Positions 1 through 9,497 of a DNA stretch of 64,000 bases are shown piece by piece; within the stretch, counting starts at the first letter, position 1; each line of letters begins with the position of its first letter. A model generated the notes under the pieces. That model made no database searches and was not told the origin of the DNA. It saw only the letters and a program-made list of their open reading frames with translations. Position numbers and translations under genes: made by a program. Source of the stretch: JAWKOK01 sp963698255 (GTDB lineage Bacteria > Chloroflexota > Anaerolineae > Caldilineales > Caldilineaceae); NCBI GenBank assembly GCA_963698255.1, contig CAVOQD010000012.1:62001-126000 (forward strand), given 5' to 3'.

Positions 1-664
1 GCCCGGCGCTGAGGCCACGGTTGCGCAGCAACATTCCGGCGTTGGCCAGCAGCCCTTCGCCGATGCAAATGTGGTAGCGGTTGGAGGGCGACACAACCGG
101 AATACGAATCATGCCGGGCACTTCCATGTCGGCTTCGAGCGCCTCCAGCACCAGATCGACGATGGCTGCCGGATCGCGCCCGGTCGTGTCGATCTGCTGC
201 GGGATGGCGGCGTAGGCATGGCGACGCTCGTAGAGCAGATCGCGGATACGGCGCCGCTTCTCGTCCGGGTCATCCGGCAACAGTGGCCGGTTGACCATGC
301 TTTCGAGGCGGCTCAAAATCTCGTCAAGCGTGGCCGTCAGGCAGATGAGCGTGCCGCTCGCGGCCAGCGCGGCACGATTGCCCGGATTGACCAGGGCGCC
401 GCCGCCGGTGCTGACGATCAGACTCTGCTCCTGGCCAAGGCGGGCGCAGATCTGGCTTTCAGCCACGCGAAAGGCGGCCTCGCCTTCGTCCGCAAAGACC
501 TCGGGGATGGTCTTGCCGAAATGGGCTTCGATCTGGGTATCGATGTCGATGAAGGTGCGATCAAGGCGTTCGGCCAGCAGCAGACCGACAGTGGTCTTGC
601 CGGTGCCCATGAAACCGGTGAGCACAATGTTGCGCTCGGCGGGAAAATCGATTGGTAGGTTCAT
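1..664 (-). CDS. aroKB: Bifunctional shikimate kinase / 3-dehydroquinate synthase (AroK-AroB fusion), 3' end off the window
   Basis: The visible 221 residues read without a stop to the left edge. Residues 1-175 are shikimate kinase: P-loop GFMGTGKTTVG (about residues 17-27), the substrate-binding DxD region (FIDIDTQIE), the GGGA loop and the lid with RPLL. After about residue 185 the protein continues into IRIPVVSPSNRYHICIGEGL, which resembles the start of dehydroquinate synthase. The polypeptide would thus carry shikimate pathway step 5 (kinase) and step 2 (synthase). The start at 664 gives a standard kinase N-terminus. aroC and a HIT gene lie upstream on the same strand, with about 190 bp between HIT and this gene. 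The AroB part is seen only over about 35 residues, so the fusion is likely but not complete in the window. This segment shows no frameshift. Confidence 0.85.
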   Translation of the reverse strand, partial: MNLPIDFPAERNIVLTGFMGTGKTTVGLLLAERLDRTFIDIDTQIEAHFGKTIPEVFADEGEAAFRVAESQICARLGQEQSLIVSTGGGALVNPGNRAALAASGTLICLTATLDEILSRLESMVNRPLLPDDPDEKRRRIRDLLYERRHAYAAIPQQIDTTGRDPAAIVDLVLEALEADMEVPGMIRIPVVSPSNRYHICIGEGLLANAGMLLRNRGLSAG

Positions 665-771
665 ATTGTTCAGTCGGTTTGATGGCACGACGGGCGAAAC
701 ACCTGTCCTGCGCTTCTGTGGGTAAGGCCAATACAGAAAAATAGTGTCCACGAAGGACTCTGCTGCAAAAA

Positions 772-835
772 CCACGAATGACACGAATTCTCACGAAGTG
801 CGCACTGCTTCGTGTTTCTTTGTGCGCCTTCGTGG
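772..835. repeat. Imperfect palindrome of the CACGAA/TTCGTG type
   Basis: The gap between the HIT gene and aroKB holds an interrupted palindrome with outer arms CCACGAA and TTCGTGG and inner CACGAAG/CTTCGTG arms. On the minus strand it contains ATTCGTGTCATTCGTG. The same 16-mer occurs on the plus strand near 19411. It could act as a transcript hairpin between HIT and aroKB, or be a dispersed repeat. Confidence 0.55.
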
Positions 836-857
836 ATCATGATTTCTTTGGGTTCGC

Positions 858-1361
858 CTAAACGAGATACGGTCGGATCTGCTCGGCCAGCCGGTTCATC
901 GATTCTTCGCTCACCTGCTCCTCTTCGGGCACACCGAGGGAGCGGAAAATCTTGCGACCGCGGCGATTGGGCGGCTGATCGGCCATGCGCGGCACGATGT
1001 GAAAATGGACATGCGGGTGGTCGGCGGCCTCGGCAAACTGGATGACGTAGGTCTTGGCGCAGTTGGTCACCGACTTCAGGGCGATTGACAGATTGCGCAT
1101 CAGCAGCCCCAGGTCGATGGCTTCGTCCTCGGTCAACTCGTCGATGGCCTCAATGTGGCGTCGTGCAATGATGACCAGCCATCCGGGCAACGACGTATTG
1201 TAGCTGTGGACCACGTCCCAATATTGGCTGCGGTAGATGTTGTCCCAAAACTCAGCATCCCCTGCATCCCGATGGGCGATACGTTCACACGAATGGCAAT
1301 TGCCGGCGCTGTTTTTTCCTGTGTTGTTTTTCCCTCTGTTGTTCTTCACTGCGTTCTTCAT
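858..1361 (-). CDS. HIT family (histidine triad) protein
   Basis: A small nucleotide-binding hydrolase or transferase of the HIT superfamily, about 167 residues. The histidine triad HVHFHIVPR lies near the middle of the C-terminal half, and an upstream CHSCE motif resembles the zinc-binding Cys pair of bacterial HIT proteins. The conserved W-(I/V)-H... region appears as LVIIARRHIEAIDEL. The N-terminus (first about 20 residues, rich in Lys, Asn and Gly) is atypical. The ATG at 1361 was chosen; a TTG at 1391 would overlap the end of aroC. The gene follows aroC closely on the same strand, which suggests cotranscription. The substrate cannot be predicted. Confidence 0.8.
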   Translation of the reverse strand: MKNAVKNNRGKNNTGKNSAGNCHSCERIAHRDAGDAEFWDNIYRSQYWDVVHSYNTSLPGWLVIIARRHIEAIDELTEDEAIDLGLLMRNLSIALKSVTNCAKTYVIQFAEAADHPHVHFHIVPRMADQPPNRRGRKIFRSLGVPEEEQVSEESMNRLAEQIRPYLV

Positions 1362-1378
1362 CGCCTTGGTCGAACCTG

Positions 1379-2639
1379 TCACCCTTCCCAAAGTTGAAAC
1401 TGCTGCGGATCAACACGGCTGCTCTGATGCATCAGCACCGCGTTCATCAATTCGATGGCCAGTCTCGATTCCAGCGTCACGCCGGCGCGCACGCCCACAC
1501 AGGGATCATGGCGGCCCTTCTGCAACTGAAAGTCGATCTCCTCCAGATTCTTGCGTATCGACTTCTGCTGCACGTTGATCGTCGATGTCGGTTTGAAGCC
1601 GACGCGGCAGACGATGCGGCATGCCGGTGGTGATGCCGCCGAGCAGGCCGCCGTGGCTGTTGCGCTGGTAGCCCGTGCTGCGCACCGGATCGTTGTTCTC
1701 GCTGCCGCGCCGCTGCACGACGTCGAAGCCGGCGCCGATCTCGACCGACTGGGCCGCATGCAGCCCGCCCAGCGAACCCATGAGCCGCAGTTTGAGGCTC
1801 TGGTAGAGCGGATCGCCGACCAGCGCCGGCACGTTGACGGCCACGATCTCAACCGCTGCGCCGATGGAATCGCCATCGATGCGCGTGCGTTTGATCAACT
1901 CGGCGGCCTCGCCGGCGAACTCGGGGTCGAGCGTATGGATCTCTGCGCCGAGCATGGCTCGTTCGATGCGTTCGATCTGCCGCGCGGTCGACGGTCAGGC
2001 TGCCCTGTTCGCTGACGAGCAGCCTCAAAATGGCCGGCCAGGCTTCTGCGCGCCTTGAGCGGACCGACCTGGACGATGGACGACAGAATCACCGTGCCAA
2101 ACTGCTCCTTGAGAAAAAAGCGAGCAATGGAGCCGCCGATCACGTCGGAGATTGTCGAGCGATAGCTGGATCGACCGCCGCCGCGCACGTCGACGAAGCC
2201 GCGCGACTTGTGATGTTTGACCAGATCGGTGTGGCCGGGCCGCACCTCGCCGGTCTCGCCGGAAAATTGGGCGTAGTCGGCCGACTTCTTGGCGGTGGAG
2301 AGCACCAGCGCGGCAATGGGTTCGCCGGTGGTGTAGCCCTCCTGGTAGCCGCGTCGTGACCGACTCGGCATCGCCCGAGCGCACGGTGATCTCGGGGCCG
2401 GCGGTCAGGGCGTCGTGATCGGGGCTGTAGAGGCCGGAGAGCAGAACGACCTTGTCCTTCTCGTTGCGCGGCGTGCCGTGGCGGTTGCCGCCGGGGCGTC
2501 GCCGGTCCAGATAGTGCTGGATGTGCGGCGTGCGCAGGTAGAGGCCGGGCGGGCAGCCAAAGACAATTGTCGTAATGGCCGGCCCATGTGATTCACCTGC
2601 GCCGGCCACGCCGAAGAGGGGTCCGCCAAGAATTTCCAT
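1379..2639 (-). CDS. aroC: Chorismate synthase, interrupted by four +1 frameshifts
   Basis: Catalyses conversion of 5-enolpyruvylshikimate-3-phosphate to chorismate with reduced FMN. Signatures are GESHGPAI near residue 13, LDRRRPG near 41, RPGHTD and RGGGRSSYR in the middle, GDSIG, and the C-terminal KGRHDPCVGVRA. It is of the longer E. coli-like type. The reading frame has to skip one base near 2351, 2050, 1984 and 1617; each skip restores an uninterrupted family-like sequence, so this is one gene of about 418 residues. The start at 2639 gives MEILGGPLFGVAGAGESHG, as expected. It heads the run aroC - HIT - aroKB. If the frameshifts are real the gene is dead, but aroC is normally essential, which argues for sequence error. 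Confidence 0.85.
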
Positions 2640-2733
2640 TGTTGATCTGTCTTCCGTTTCCAGTCCGAATTGATGGCACAAGTATACCCGCGTCCCATGG
2701 TTTGGGCGAAAAAGCGAATTCGATTTGGGTGTG

Positions 2734-2762
2734 TTGACGCAAGACGGTGAGAGAATTACTAT
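2734..2762 (+). promoter_or_regulatory. Sigma70-type promoter for the 2813 lipoprotein gene
   Basis: TTGACG at 2734-2739 and TACTAT at 2757-2762 are separated by 17 nt. It lies about 50 nt upstream of the lipoprotein ATG and is one of the best consensus matches in the window. Confidence 0.55.
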
Positions 2763-2812
2763 TGGATGTCAGACAGTCATTGAAAGATCGTCAAACTGAA
2801 CGAGGGTAACTG

Positions 2813-3848
2813 ATGCGTGCGATAGGTCTTGCTCTGGTTTTCATGCTGCTGACAGCCTGCGCGCCCATTTCGGGGCCCGAGGAATCGCTCCACAAACCAA
2901 TCGCTGAGGCAATTTCATACTTACGAAGCGAAACCAACCAAGATCTTTTGCTGATCCGAGAATCCCCCGAATCCTTCCCTGATCGGCATTGGCTGGCAAC
3001 CGACAACTGGCTGGCTGCCCATGCGCTGACTGCCGTCGGTGAGGACGAATTGGCGAACCAGATCACCGAGACGCTCGACCGCTACAACGCCGGTCCCCAC
3101 GGGCTGATCGAAGCGCTCGCCGGCGCCCCCATTGAGTGGCCGCCCCAGACGGAAACCCAGTCTCATCTGGATTCTGTCCGGCAAGGCGTTTGGATGGAAA
3201 AGCGAACATCAGGGACGGTGATGGAGGATTGGTACGACTATGTGGATCTGAGGATGTACGGCGCGATTCACGCCATCAATCAAGGAAATACCCAGAATGC
3301 ACGGAAATACTACCGTGCAACCGTCGACGATTTCCACGCTGAATGGAATCGGCTTCCAAGACAAGGCATTCGATGAGCGGTACGCGACATACAAATTGGC
3401 GCTGACCCTCTATGTTGGGACGCTGTTGGGGGAGCAGGCGGACCAGGCGATAGTCAATGCTCTGCTGGCAAAGCAGGCTGACTCCGGCGGATTTACGGCG
3501 CTCTACAACATAGAGGGCCAGCCCATCGGCGATACAAACACCGAGACGACAGCCTATGCGCTGCTGGCGCTCTCCGCACTTGCCGGCAAACATCGCAGCC
3601 CGTTTCTCTATTTCGTTCCTGCGTTCGTACTTGCCGGCATTGCCGCCATTTTCCAGCGTCGCGCCAGGCGCCATCTGAGACCGGACGCGCCCTTGACTCG
3701 GTGGCAACGTCGGCTTCGCGTCAACCGGCTCCCTTACGGATACTATACCCCTCAGGGCAAACGATATATTCGCATGACCGGCTACTTCATTTTGGCAGGA
3801 CTGCTCTATTTTGCGATCGCCTTTGTCGCGGTTGTCTTTTTGTATTGA
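2813..3848 (+). CDS. Lipoprotein with terpenoid-cyclase-like repeats and two C-terminal membrane segments (one frameshift)
   Basis: The function is not recognised. The N-terminus is a lipoprotein signal peptide (MRAIGLALVFMLLTAC, Cys16 lipobox). The middle is helical with phrases such as WLATDNWLAAHALTAVG and, later, KQADSGGFTALYNIEG...TTAYALLALSAL, which resemble QW-type repeats of alpha/alpha-toroid (squalene cyclase / prenyltransferase-like) proteins. Two hydrophobic segments follow (about residues 255-275 and 320-343), separated by a basic loop. The two halves are joined by skipping one base near 3350, giving about 345 residues. Lipobox and C-terminal membrane helices suggest a membrane-anchored external domain. 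It converges on the sugar ABC operon. Confidence 0.55.
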
Positions 3849-3903
3849 GGGTTGAACAATCTCTATTCATTTCAACCGCGCTCACTGTGAGATGAAGATC
3901 CCC

Positions 3904-3965
3904 TCGGATTGGTAATCCGACCAGCCTCGCCTAGCTCAGTCCAGCCAGTCGGATTGCCAATCCGA
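3904..3965. repeat. Double palindrome / inverted repeat between convergent genes
   Basis: Two 17-bp near-identical palindromes, TCGGATTGGTAATCCGA (3904-3920) and TCGGATTGCCAATCCGA (3949-3965), flank an arm that also pairs imperfectly. The element lies between the convergent ends of the lipoprotein gene and the sugar permease gene and could serve as a bidirectional terminator or be a mobile palindromic repeat. Confidence 0.5.
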
Positions 3966-3969
3966 CCTA

Positions 3970-4966
3970 CTATCCACCGCCCTTGACTGCGCCGGCAGTC
4001 AGCCCGCCGATCATGTACTTCTGGCCAAAGGTGTAGATGAAGAAGATGGGGATGGCCATGAGCAGCGCGGCGGCCGTCAACTCGCCCCAGGGCTGGACAT
4101 CGCCGATGATCATCTGTCCCATGCCCACCGGCAGCGTCATCAGACTCTCGCGCGAGATGAGAATGAAGGCAAAGAGATACTCGTGCCAGGCGCTGGTGAC
4201 GCCAAAGAGGAAGATGGCCATGAGCGCCGGCTTGGTGAGCGGCAGCACGATACGCCAGTAGACCTGGAAACGGTTGCAGCCGTCGATCAGAGCCCGCCTC
4301 CTCCAACTCTCTGGGGATGGAGGCGTAGTAGCCCATCATCAGCCAGATGGCGAAGGGCAGGGCAAAGGTCGAGTAGGCGATCATCAGACCGAAGAGGCTG
4401 TTGGTCAGCCCGAGCTTGGCGAAGATCTGAAAGATGGAGATGACCATGAGCACGCCCGGCATCAGATAGGCGGCGAAGACCGCGCCGGAGAGCACGCGGC
4501 TCCCTCTCCAGTTCAAGCGCACGAGACCGTAGGCGGCCAACGAGGCCACCAAGGTGGATATCAGGGGCGTGATGATGGAGACGATGAACGAGTTGCGCAT
4601 CCAGACCAGGAAGTTGCGCGTCGGCCCCAACAATTTCACGTACTGGTCCAGCGTCCACGGATCGGGCCAATAGAGCGACTCGAAGGTTGTGATCTGCACT
4701 TCGGACTTGAAGGAAGTAATGATCACGAAGTAGAAGGGAAAGAGTTCGAAGAGCAGTAGAATCGCCAAGACAATGCCGGCAAAGATCGCCATACGCCGGC
4801 GGGTTCGGCGCGCCCTCTTCTTGGCCGCGTGCCGATCATGCGACGGCGGGAAGAGGCGGGCGAACAGTGCGCCGATGCCATCAACGATCCGTTCAATCAC
4901 GTCGTTGATGAACCAGAAGATCGCCATGACCACGCCGACGATCGCTCGAACGGGCCACATCAACAT
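3970..4966 (-). CDS. Sugar ABC transporter permease, MalG/carbohydrate type (one frameshift)
   Basis: Second integral membrane subunit of a carbohydrate ABC importer. A membrane segment near the N-terminus (VGVVMAIFWFIND) and a basic linker precede the usual MalG-type core: LFPFYFVIITSFKSE, the periplasmic stretch, and the cytoplasmic EAA loop (YASIPRELEEAALIDGC...VLPLTKP) that contacts the ATPase. It ends in GQKYMIGGLTAGAVKGGG, a typical family C-terminus. One base must be skipped near 4292, inside the EAA loop. Its start (ATG 4966) overlaps the stop of the upstream permease by several bases, indicating translational coupling. The N-terminal extension of about 60 residues is longer than usual. 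No ATPase gene is present nearby; a shared MsmX/MalK-like ATPase elsewhere is likely. Confidence 0.85.
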
Positions 4967-5952
4967 ATAGCCGATGGAATCCGTCCGCGCGTTGGTATCG
5001 CCGTCATTCCATGGCCGGTCTGCTGCGACAGGACCTGCCGGCCCAGGATGATGATGAGGATCGCAAGGAAGGGAACCATGGACATGGCCGCGGCCACGGC
5101 GGTGCCGATGCGGAAGCTGCGTGCCGCTTCGATGGTAAAGATCGTGTAGACCTTGGTGGAGCCGACAGGACCGCCGCCCGTGAGCAAGAAGACATGGGTG
5201 AAGCCGTTGAAGGTCCAGATGGTGGAGAGCAGCGTCTCGACCATAATGACATACTTGAGACCGGGCAGCGTGATGTGCAGAAATTTGCGCCATGCCGAGG
5301 CGCCGTCAATGGAGGCCGCCTCATAGAGATCCACCGGAATCCCCTTGAGGCCGGCGACCAAGAGCAAGGTAAAGAAGGGAATGCCGGCCCACAGGTTGAC
5401 CAGGATGACAGACGGCAATGCCAGGTTCGGATCGCCCAGGAACGGAATCGATTGCGTGATCAGGCCCAAATCCTTGAGGATCGGGCTGACCATGCCGTAG
5501 ATGGGATCGAGGAGACCCTTCCAGGTGATGGCGCGTACCACCTCAGGCATGATCCAGGGCAGCAGCACCAGGCCGGTAAAGACCATGGCATAGCGCTTGG
5601 TATTGTGCAGCAGCAGCGCCGCGATCATGCCGACGACAAACTTGAAGAAGACGGCAAAGAAGGTGTAGGTAAACGAAATTCGCACCGAATCCCAGAAAAA
5701 GGGATCCTGGTAGAGCAGTCGATAGTTGAGCAGACCTACCCAGGGACCGATTTCCAGACTCGTGGTGCGCGTGAAGCCGATGTAGACCGCGCGCACGAAT
5801 GGATAGCCCACGATGGTGACCAGCATGATCACGGCGGGCAGTATGAAGAGATAGGCCTCTTTCCAATCCGGACCGAGAACGGCCCTCAATCCGGAACTGC
5901 GTTTGGTCGTAGATCGGGCGCCAACGTCTGCGGCTGGGCTGGATAATTCCAT
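4960..5952 (-). CDS. Sugar ABC transporter permease, MalF/UgpA type
   Basis: First permease subunit of the same importer, 330 residues, with six predicted membrane segments. The EAA loop reads DLYEAASIDGASAWRKFLHITLPGLK (about residues 215-240), the ATPase contact. The start at 5952 was chosen because an AGAGGA ribosome-binding sequence lies just upstream. An earlier in-frame start at 5997 has no such signal. Unlike its two operon partners the gene is intact. It lies between the binding protein gene upstream and permease 2 downstream. The transported sugar cannot be deduced. Confidence 0.88.
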   Translation of the reverse strand: MELSSPAADVGARSTTKRSSGLRAVLGPDWKEAYLFILPAVIMLVTIVGYPFVRAVYIGFTRTTSLEIGPWVGLLNYRLLYQDPFFWDSVRISFTYTFFAVFFKFVVGMIAALLLHNTKRYAMVFTGLVLLPWIMPEVVRAITWKGLLDPIYGMVSPILKDLGLITQSIPFLGDPNLALPSVILVNLWAGIPFFTLLLVAGLKGIPVDLYEAASIDGASAWRKFLHITLPGLKYVIMVETLLSTIWTFNGFTHVFLLTGGGPVGSTKVYTIFTIEAARSFRIGTAVAAAMSMVPFLAILIIILGRQVLSQQTGHGMTAIPTRGRIPSAIC

Positions 5953-6070
5953 GACTGTTCCTCTGACATGATGCCTGCTGGAACCACGTCGTTCCAAGAA
6001 GTTGCCAGGCGTCTAAGACCTTCCTGGCTCCGGCATTTTCTGTGGGGTGTGCTGATCGTGCGGAGCTAAG

Positions 6071-6190
6071 GCCAAGACAATTCAAATAAGCCGGGATGAC
6101 CGTTCAGTAGGCACGCCCGCGTGCCGATCGCTCTCGGGTAGAGCCGCACGTGGGCGTGCTCACTGGACGTTACTTGAATAATCTTGGGGC
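6071..6190. repeat. Long imperfect inverted repeat upstream of the permeases
   Basis: Arms 6071-6124 and 6146-6190 pair over about 45-50 positions with mismatches. The best part is GGCACGCCCGCGTGC against GCACGTGGGCGTGC, and the outer parts (AATTCAAATAAG / TTACTTGAATAAT) also pair. The loop is about 20 nt. It sits in the 471-bp gap between the binding protein gene and the permeases, where a hairpin could lower permease expression relative to the binding protein. It may also be a miniature mobile element. Confidence 0.5.
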
Positions 6191-6358
6191 CAAGGCCGCC
6201 GGACAATCGGGCGACGCCCCCTGAAGGAGAGTGTCGCTCTGTAGCTCGGTCCATTCATGGCGGAGCGGATGTCGTCACCATGGAAAACACCGGAACCAGA
6301 AAACTTCAGTATGAAATGACGATGTCGATCAGACGGGAGTCACTCGTTGAGTGTGTTG

Positions 6359-6394
6359 ACAAGAGGGACTGATTCTAGAATCAGTCCCTCTTGT
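6359..6394. terminator. Perfect 36-bp palindrome after the binding-protein gene
   Basis: Positions 6359-6394 form a perfect palindrome with no spacer, centred on TTCT/AGAA (arms ACAAGAGGGACTGATTCT and its complement). It lies 30 nt downstream of the stop of the minus-strand binding protein gene. It is probably a processing/stability hairpin or partial terminator between the binding protein and permease messages. There is no long T tract. Confidence 0.5.
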
Positions 6395-6423
6395 GGTCTA
6401 GCGAAAGGATCTACAGACCGCAG

Positions 6424-7843
6424 TTAAGCCGGCTCGCCGGGCAGGCCGAACTCCTTGAAGATCAACACCATGCGGTCGTGGGCGATGGCCACGGCCTCTT
6501 CCACCGGCGTGCCGGTGATGATGGAGTTGACCATGTCGTTCCAGGCGCCGGAGTCAGTGATCGCATTCATGGCCGCCGACTCGAGGTCCGGGCCAAGACG
6601 TGGCATTAATGCCCGACTCGTCCAGGGCGCCGCTCTTCATCTGCATGGTCACCTGATTGGCCTGCGCCGTCTCCGACATATCCCACAGATCGGTGTAGGC
6701 AGGCAGGGCATATGCAGGCGACGACGCCAGCATTGCATCAACCCGCGCCAAGTTCAGATGTGAAATCGACCGCCATCTGGCTTGCAGCCTCCGGATTCTT
6801 GGCGCCCTTCATGAAGTACCAGTTCGTCGAACCCATGGACATAAATTCCTGGTTGACAGGACCGCCCGGCGGCTTGTGGTAGTTGGTGATTTCGGCAATC
6901 GGGTTGCCGTCGACAAGCGCCTTGGCGTAGACGGTGCCGCCATTCGGTCGTGTAGGCCAAAATGCCGCCCAGGTAGGCTTCATTGTTGGAGATATCGCCC
7001 CAGGCCAGCACGCCGGGCGGCAGCATGGGCGCATACTTCTCGTCGGTATAGACGGCCTTGATCAGGTTCATGGCCTCGATCATCTCCGGCGAATTGGTGG
7101 CGATATACTCGCCGGTCTCATCCTGCCAGCCGGCCCCGTACCCGGTCTTGACGCGGTTGATGAAGAAGTTGCCGTCGCCCGAGCGGTTGACCGTGGTGCC
7201 CCAGCCGTAGAGTTCCTCCTCCGGCTTGGAAACGGCCAACGTGGCCTCGAACAGATCTTCGTAGGTACGGATTGCCTGCAAGTCGATGCCGGCCTCTTCG
7301 AAGGCAGGGGCCTGATACCAGCCGCCGTCGGATCGTTGGTGGTAGGGCAAGTACTGCCATGCGTCGTTGACGCGTCCGATCTGATTGATATAGGGCGCCG
7401 CCTTGCCAAAGACCGCCTCGACCGCGGCGACCTGGTCGTCGGCCGGTTCGACGAGGCCCAGATTCTCCATCTGTGTCGCGGCGAGTTGATCGTGCATCAC
7501 CAGATCCGGCGGATCGCCGGCCTGCACCGAAGCCGCAAGCTTCTCGATCACACCGCTGCCCCCGGTAGAAGCCGGCGATGTCCGCAATTTCCAGCGGCCA
7601 CCCCTGCTCGTCGGCATAGGCCGTGATCTCGGTGCGGATGTAGTCATTGTAGGACTCGTGGAAATCCTGCTTGGTCAGGACCCACAGCACGTCGTCAATG
7701 GCGATGGCGCCGCCGTCGGCTGCGGCGTCACTGTCGGCGGCCGGTGCGCTGGCCGGCACCGGCGCGCACGCAGCCAACAGGCCAACACCCATCACTCCAC
7801 CGGTTACCTGCAAGAACCGTCTTCGCGAAAGCTGGTTACTCAT
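6424..7843 (-). CDS. Sugar ABC transporter substrate-binding lipoprotein with Tat-type signal (four frameshifts)
   Basis: Family 1 extracellular solute-binding protein that captures the sugar for the two permeases downstream. The N-terminus has a twin-arginine motif (SRRRFLQ) followed by a lipobox (VGLLAAC), so folded export and lipid anchoring are likely. Family-like stretches include DPPDLVMHDQLAATQMENLG and AFEEAGIDLQAIRTYEDLFEATLAV. The frame skips one base near 7563, 6943, 6748 and 6608, giving about 472 residues. The ATG at 7843 is preferred over 7849 because GGAGG is then about 9 nt away. First gene of the operon. Confidence 0.82.
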
Positions 7844-8441
7844 GCTCATACTCCTCCATGTGTGGTTGTGAAAAAAGTAGACCGTATTGACTCTTTCCCC
7901 AGATCGGATCCCTTTGCAACAGCCAATGTCTGGTACTGCCCTCCAGTGGACAAGGACAACGCGCGGATCAAGAGGCGCTCAGAAGCCGGTTCAGGGATAC
8001 CTCACGTGCCAGATAGACGACCGTACGAACGAATGAATGCTGAGATAAAGATAGACGGCGGGTCAACATTCAGATACAAGACTGGGTACGCCTGAACAAA
8101 AACGTTTTACACGCGACTAATCACAATGACTGCCGGAGGGTCTTCTTGAAATTGGCAGTTCGGTAGAAACGTCGCAAAAGTGCAAACTGTTCGCCAAGGT
8201 ATGAATGGTTTGAGGAGCCATTTGGCCAACAGTCAAGACGCGCCACCAGAATATCAGAATAAATGAGAATGGTCAACTGCCAATATTTCGTCGAATATCC
8301 ATCATGATTGAGCACAAAGGTGTCACGAGATTTGGACATGTTTTGCTGCTGACAGACGCATTTGCTGCGGCTTGGTGGTACTATATTGTAGCAGACAGAC
8401 GGAACTCTCGTATCAGGAATCCAAGACAGACAACAGAAGGG
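7844..8441. other. Intergenic region between divergent genes, no gene seen
   Basis: About 600 bp between the sugar binding protein (minus) and the dehydrogenase (plus). Short open frames exist but none has a convincing start, ribosome-binding site or family resemblance. Both promoters should lie here. An AT-rich stretch around 8240-8400 (for example TACTATATTGTAG near 8379) is the best place for the dehydrogenase promoter, but no -35/-10 pair is convincing. Confidence 0.4.
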
Positions 8442-9405
8442 ATGAGGATGATTGTTTCACGCTATGCAGAACTGATTGAACCGGGCAGGTTCGCCTTGCG
8501 AGAAGAAGAGCTAGACCACACGGAAGATCAGACTGCTGGTCCGCATCACGGCCTGCGGCATGTGCCAGTACGACGGCGTCTTCTACAAAGGCATCGTGGG
8601 CGAGACACCGACGCGTATCGGCCATGAGCCGGTCGGCGTGGTCGAGGCCGTGGGCGAGAATGTGCAGGGCTTTGCGAGCCGGGGATCGGGTCACAGGTCT
8701 TTTTGCCTATCTCAAGGCATTTGCCCAGTATGGCGTGGCCGAGCCGGAGCAACTGGTGAAGATTCCCGACCATGTGCCGCTGGAACTGGCCCTGGGCGAA
8801 CCGCTCAAGTGCATCGGCACCATCCTGCGCGCGGCCCAGCCGGAGCTGGGCGACCATGTGCTGGTCATGGGTTGCGGCTTCATGGGGCTGTTGACGCTGG
8901 CGGGGTTGGTCGGACGTGCGCCGGCCTCGTTGATCGCGGTGGACATGCAGGAAGAACGGCTCAAACTGGCCGCAGAATTCGGCGCGACGCATACGCTTAA
9001 TGCCGCAGATCCAGACTTCTTCGACCAGATCCAGCAGATCACTGGCGGGCGTGGCGTCGATCTGGCCTTCGAGCTGACCAGCAGCGCGCTTGGCCGTCGA
9101 ACAGGCGGCCAAGACCATGCGTCGTGGACGCGGACGCTATGTGCTGGCCGGCTGGCACGGCGAGCCGGGAACCTACACGCTGCGCAACTTCACGACCAAG
9201 GGCACGACCATCCTCTCGGCCCATCCTTCCTTCTCGCTGGACGAAATGGACGACATGCGCCGCGCCCTGGACGGCCTAGCCCGGGGCGTCTTCCCCATGG
9301 AGCGGCTCATCACCCACCGCTTCCCGCTGGACGATATCCAGACGGCGTTTGAGATCATGGCTGGATGGGCGTGATGGCTACATCAAGGGGATCATCGTGC
9401 CGTAG
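8442..9405 (+). CDS. Zinc-type alcohol/polyol dehydrogenase-like oxidoreductase, MDR superfamily (four frameshifts)
   Basis: Medium-chain dehydrogenase/reductase of about 320 residues. The catalytic zinc region is seen as ITACGMCQYD and GHEPVGVVEAVGENV, and the nucleotide-binding region as VLVMGCGFMGLLTLAGLVG followed by VDMQEERLKLAAEFGATHTLN. The usual structural-zinc lobe with four Cys appears to be missing, which shortens the protein. It ends RDGYIKGIIVP. One base is skipped near 8533, 8687, 9089 and 9367. The start at 8442 has AGAAGGG upstream; 8448 is an alternative. It is divergent from the sugar ABC operon, so a sugar or polyol substrate is plausible but unproven. Confidence 0.78.
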
Positions 9406-9497
9406 CTGACGCCTGAGATTGCACGATGCCGGAGTTCTGGGGAAAACTCCGGCATCCTACGGGTGCTTGGAAAGGCTCTGAGGGTACTGAATCGACG

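Noticed and set aside
5011..5946. A 311-residue open frame on the plus strand
   Set aside because: It is antisense to the intact sugar permease; low-complexity Asp/Gly/Arg/His-rich translation, no start signal.
8121..8339. A 72-residue minus-strand open frame in the dehydrogenase/ABC intergenic region
   Set aside because: No RBS and composition of AT-rich non-coding DNA.
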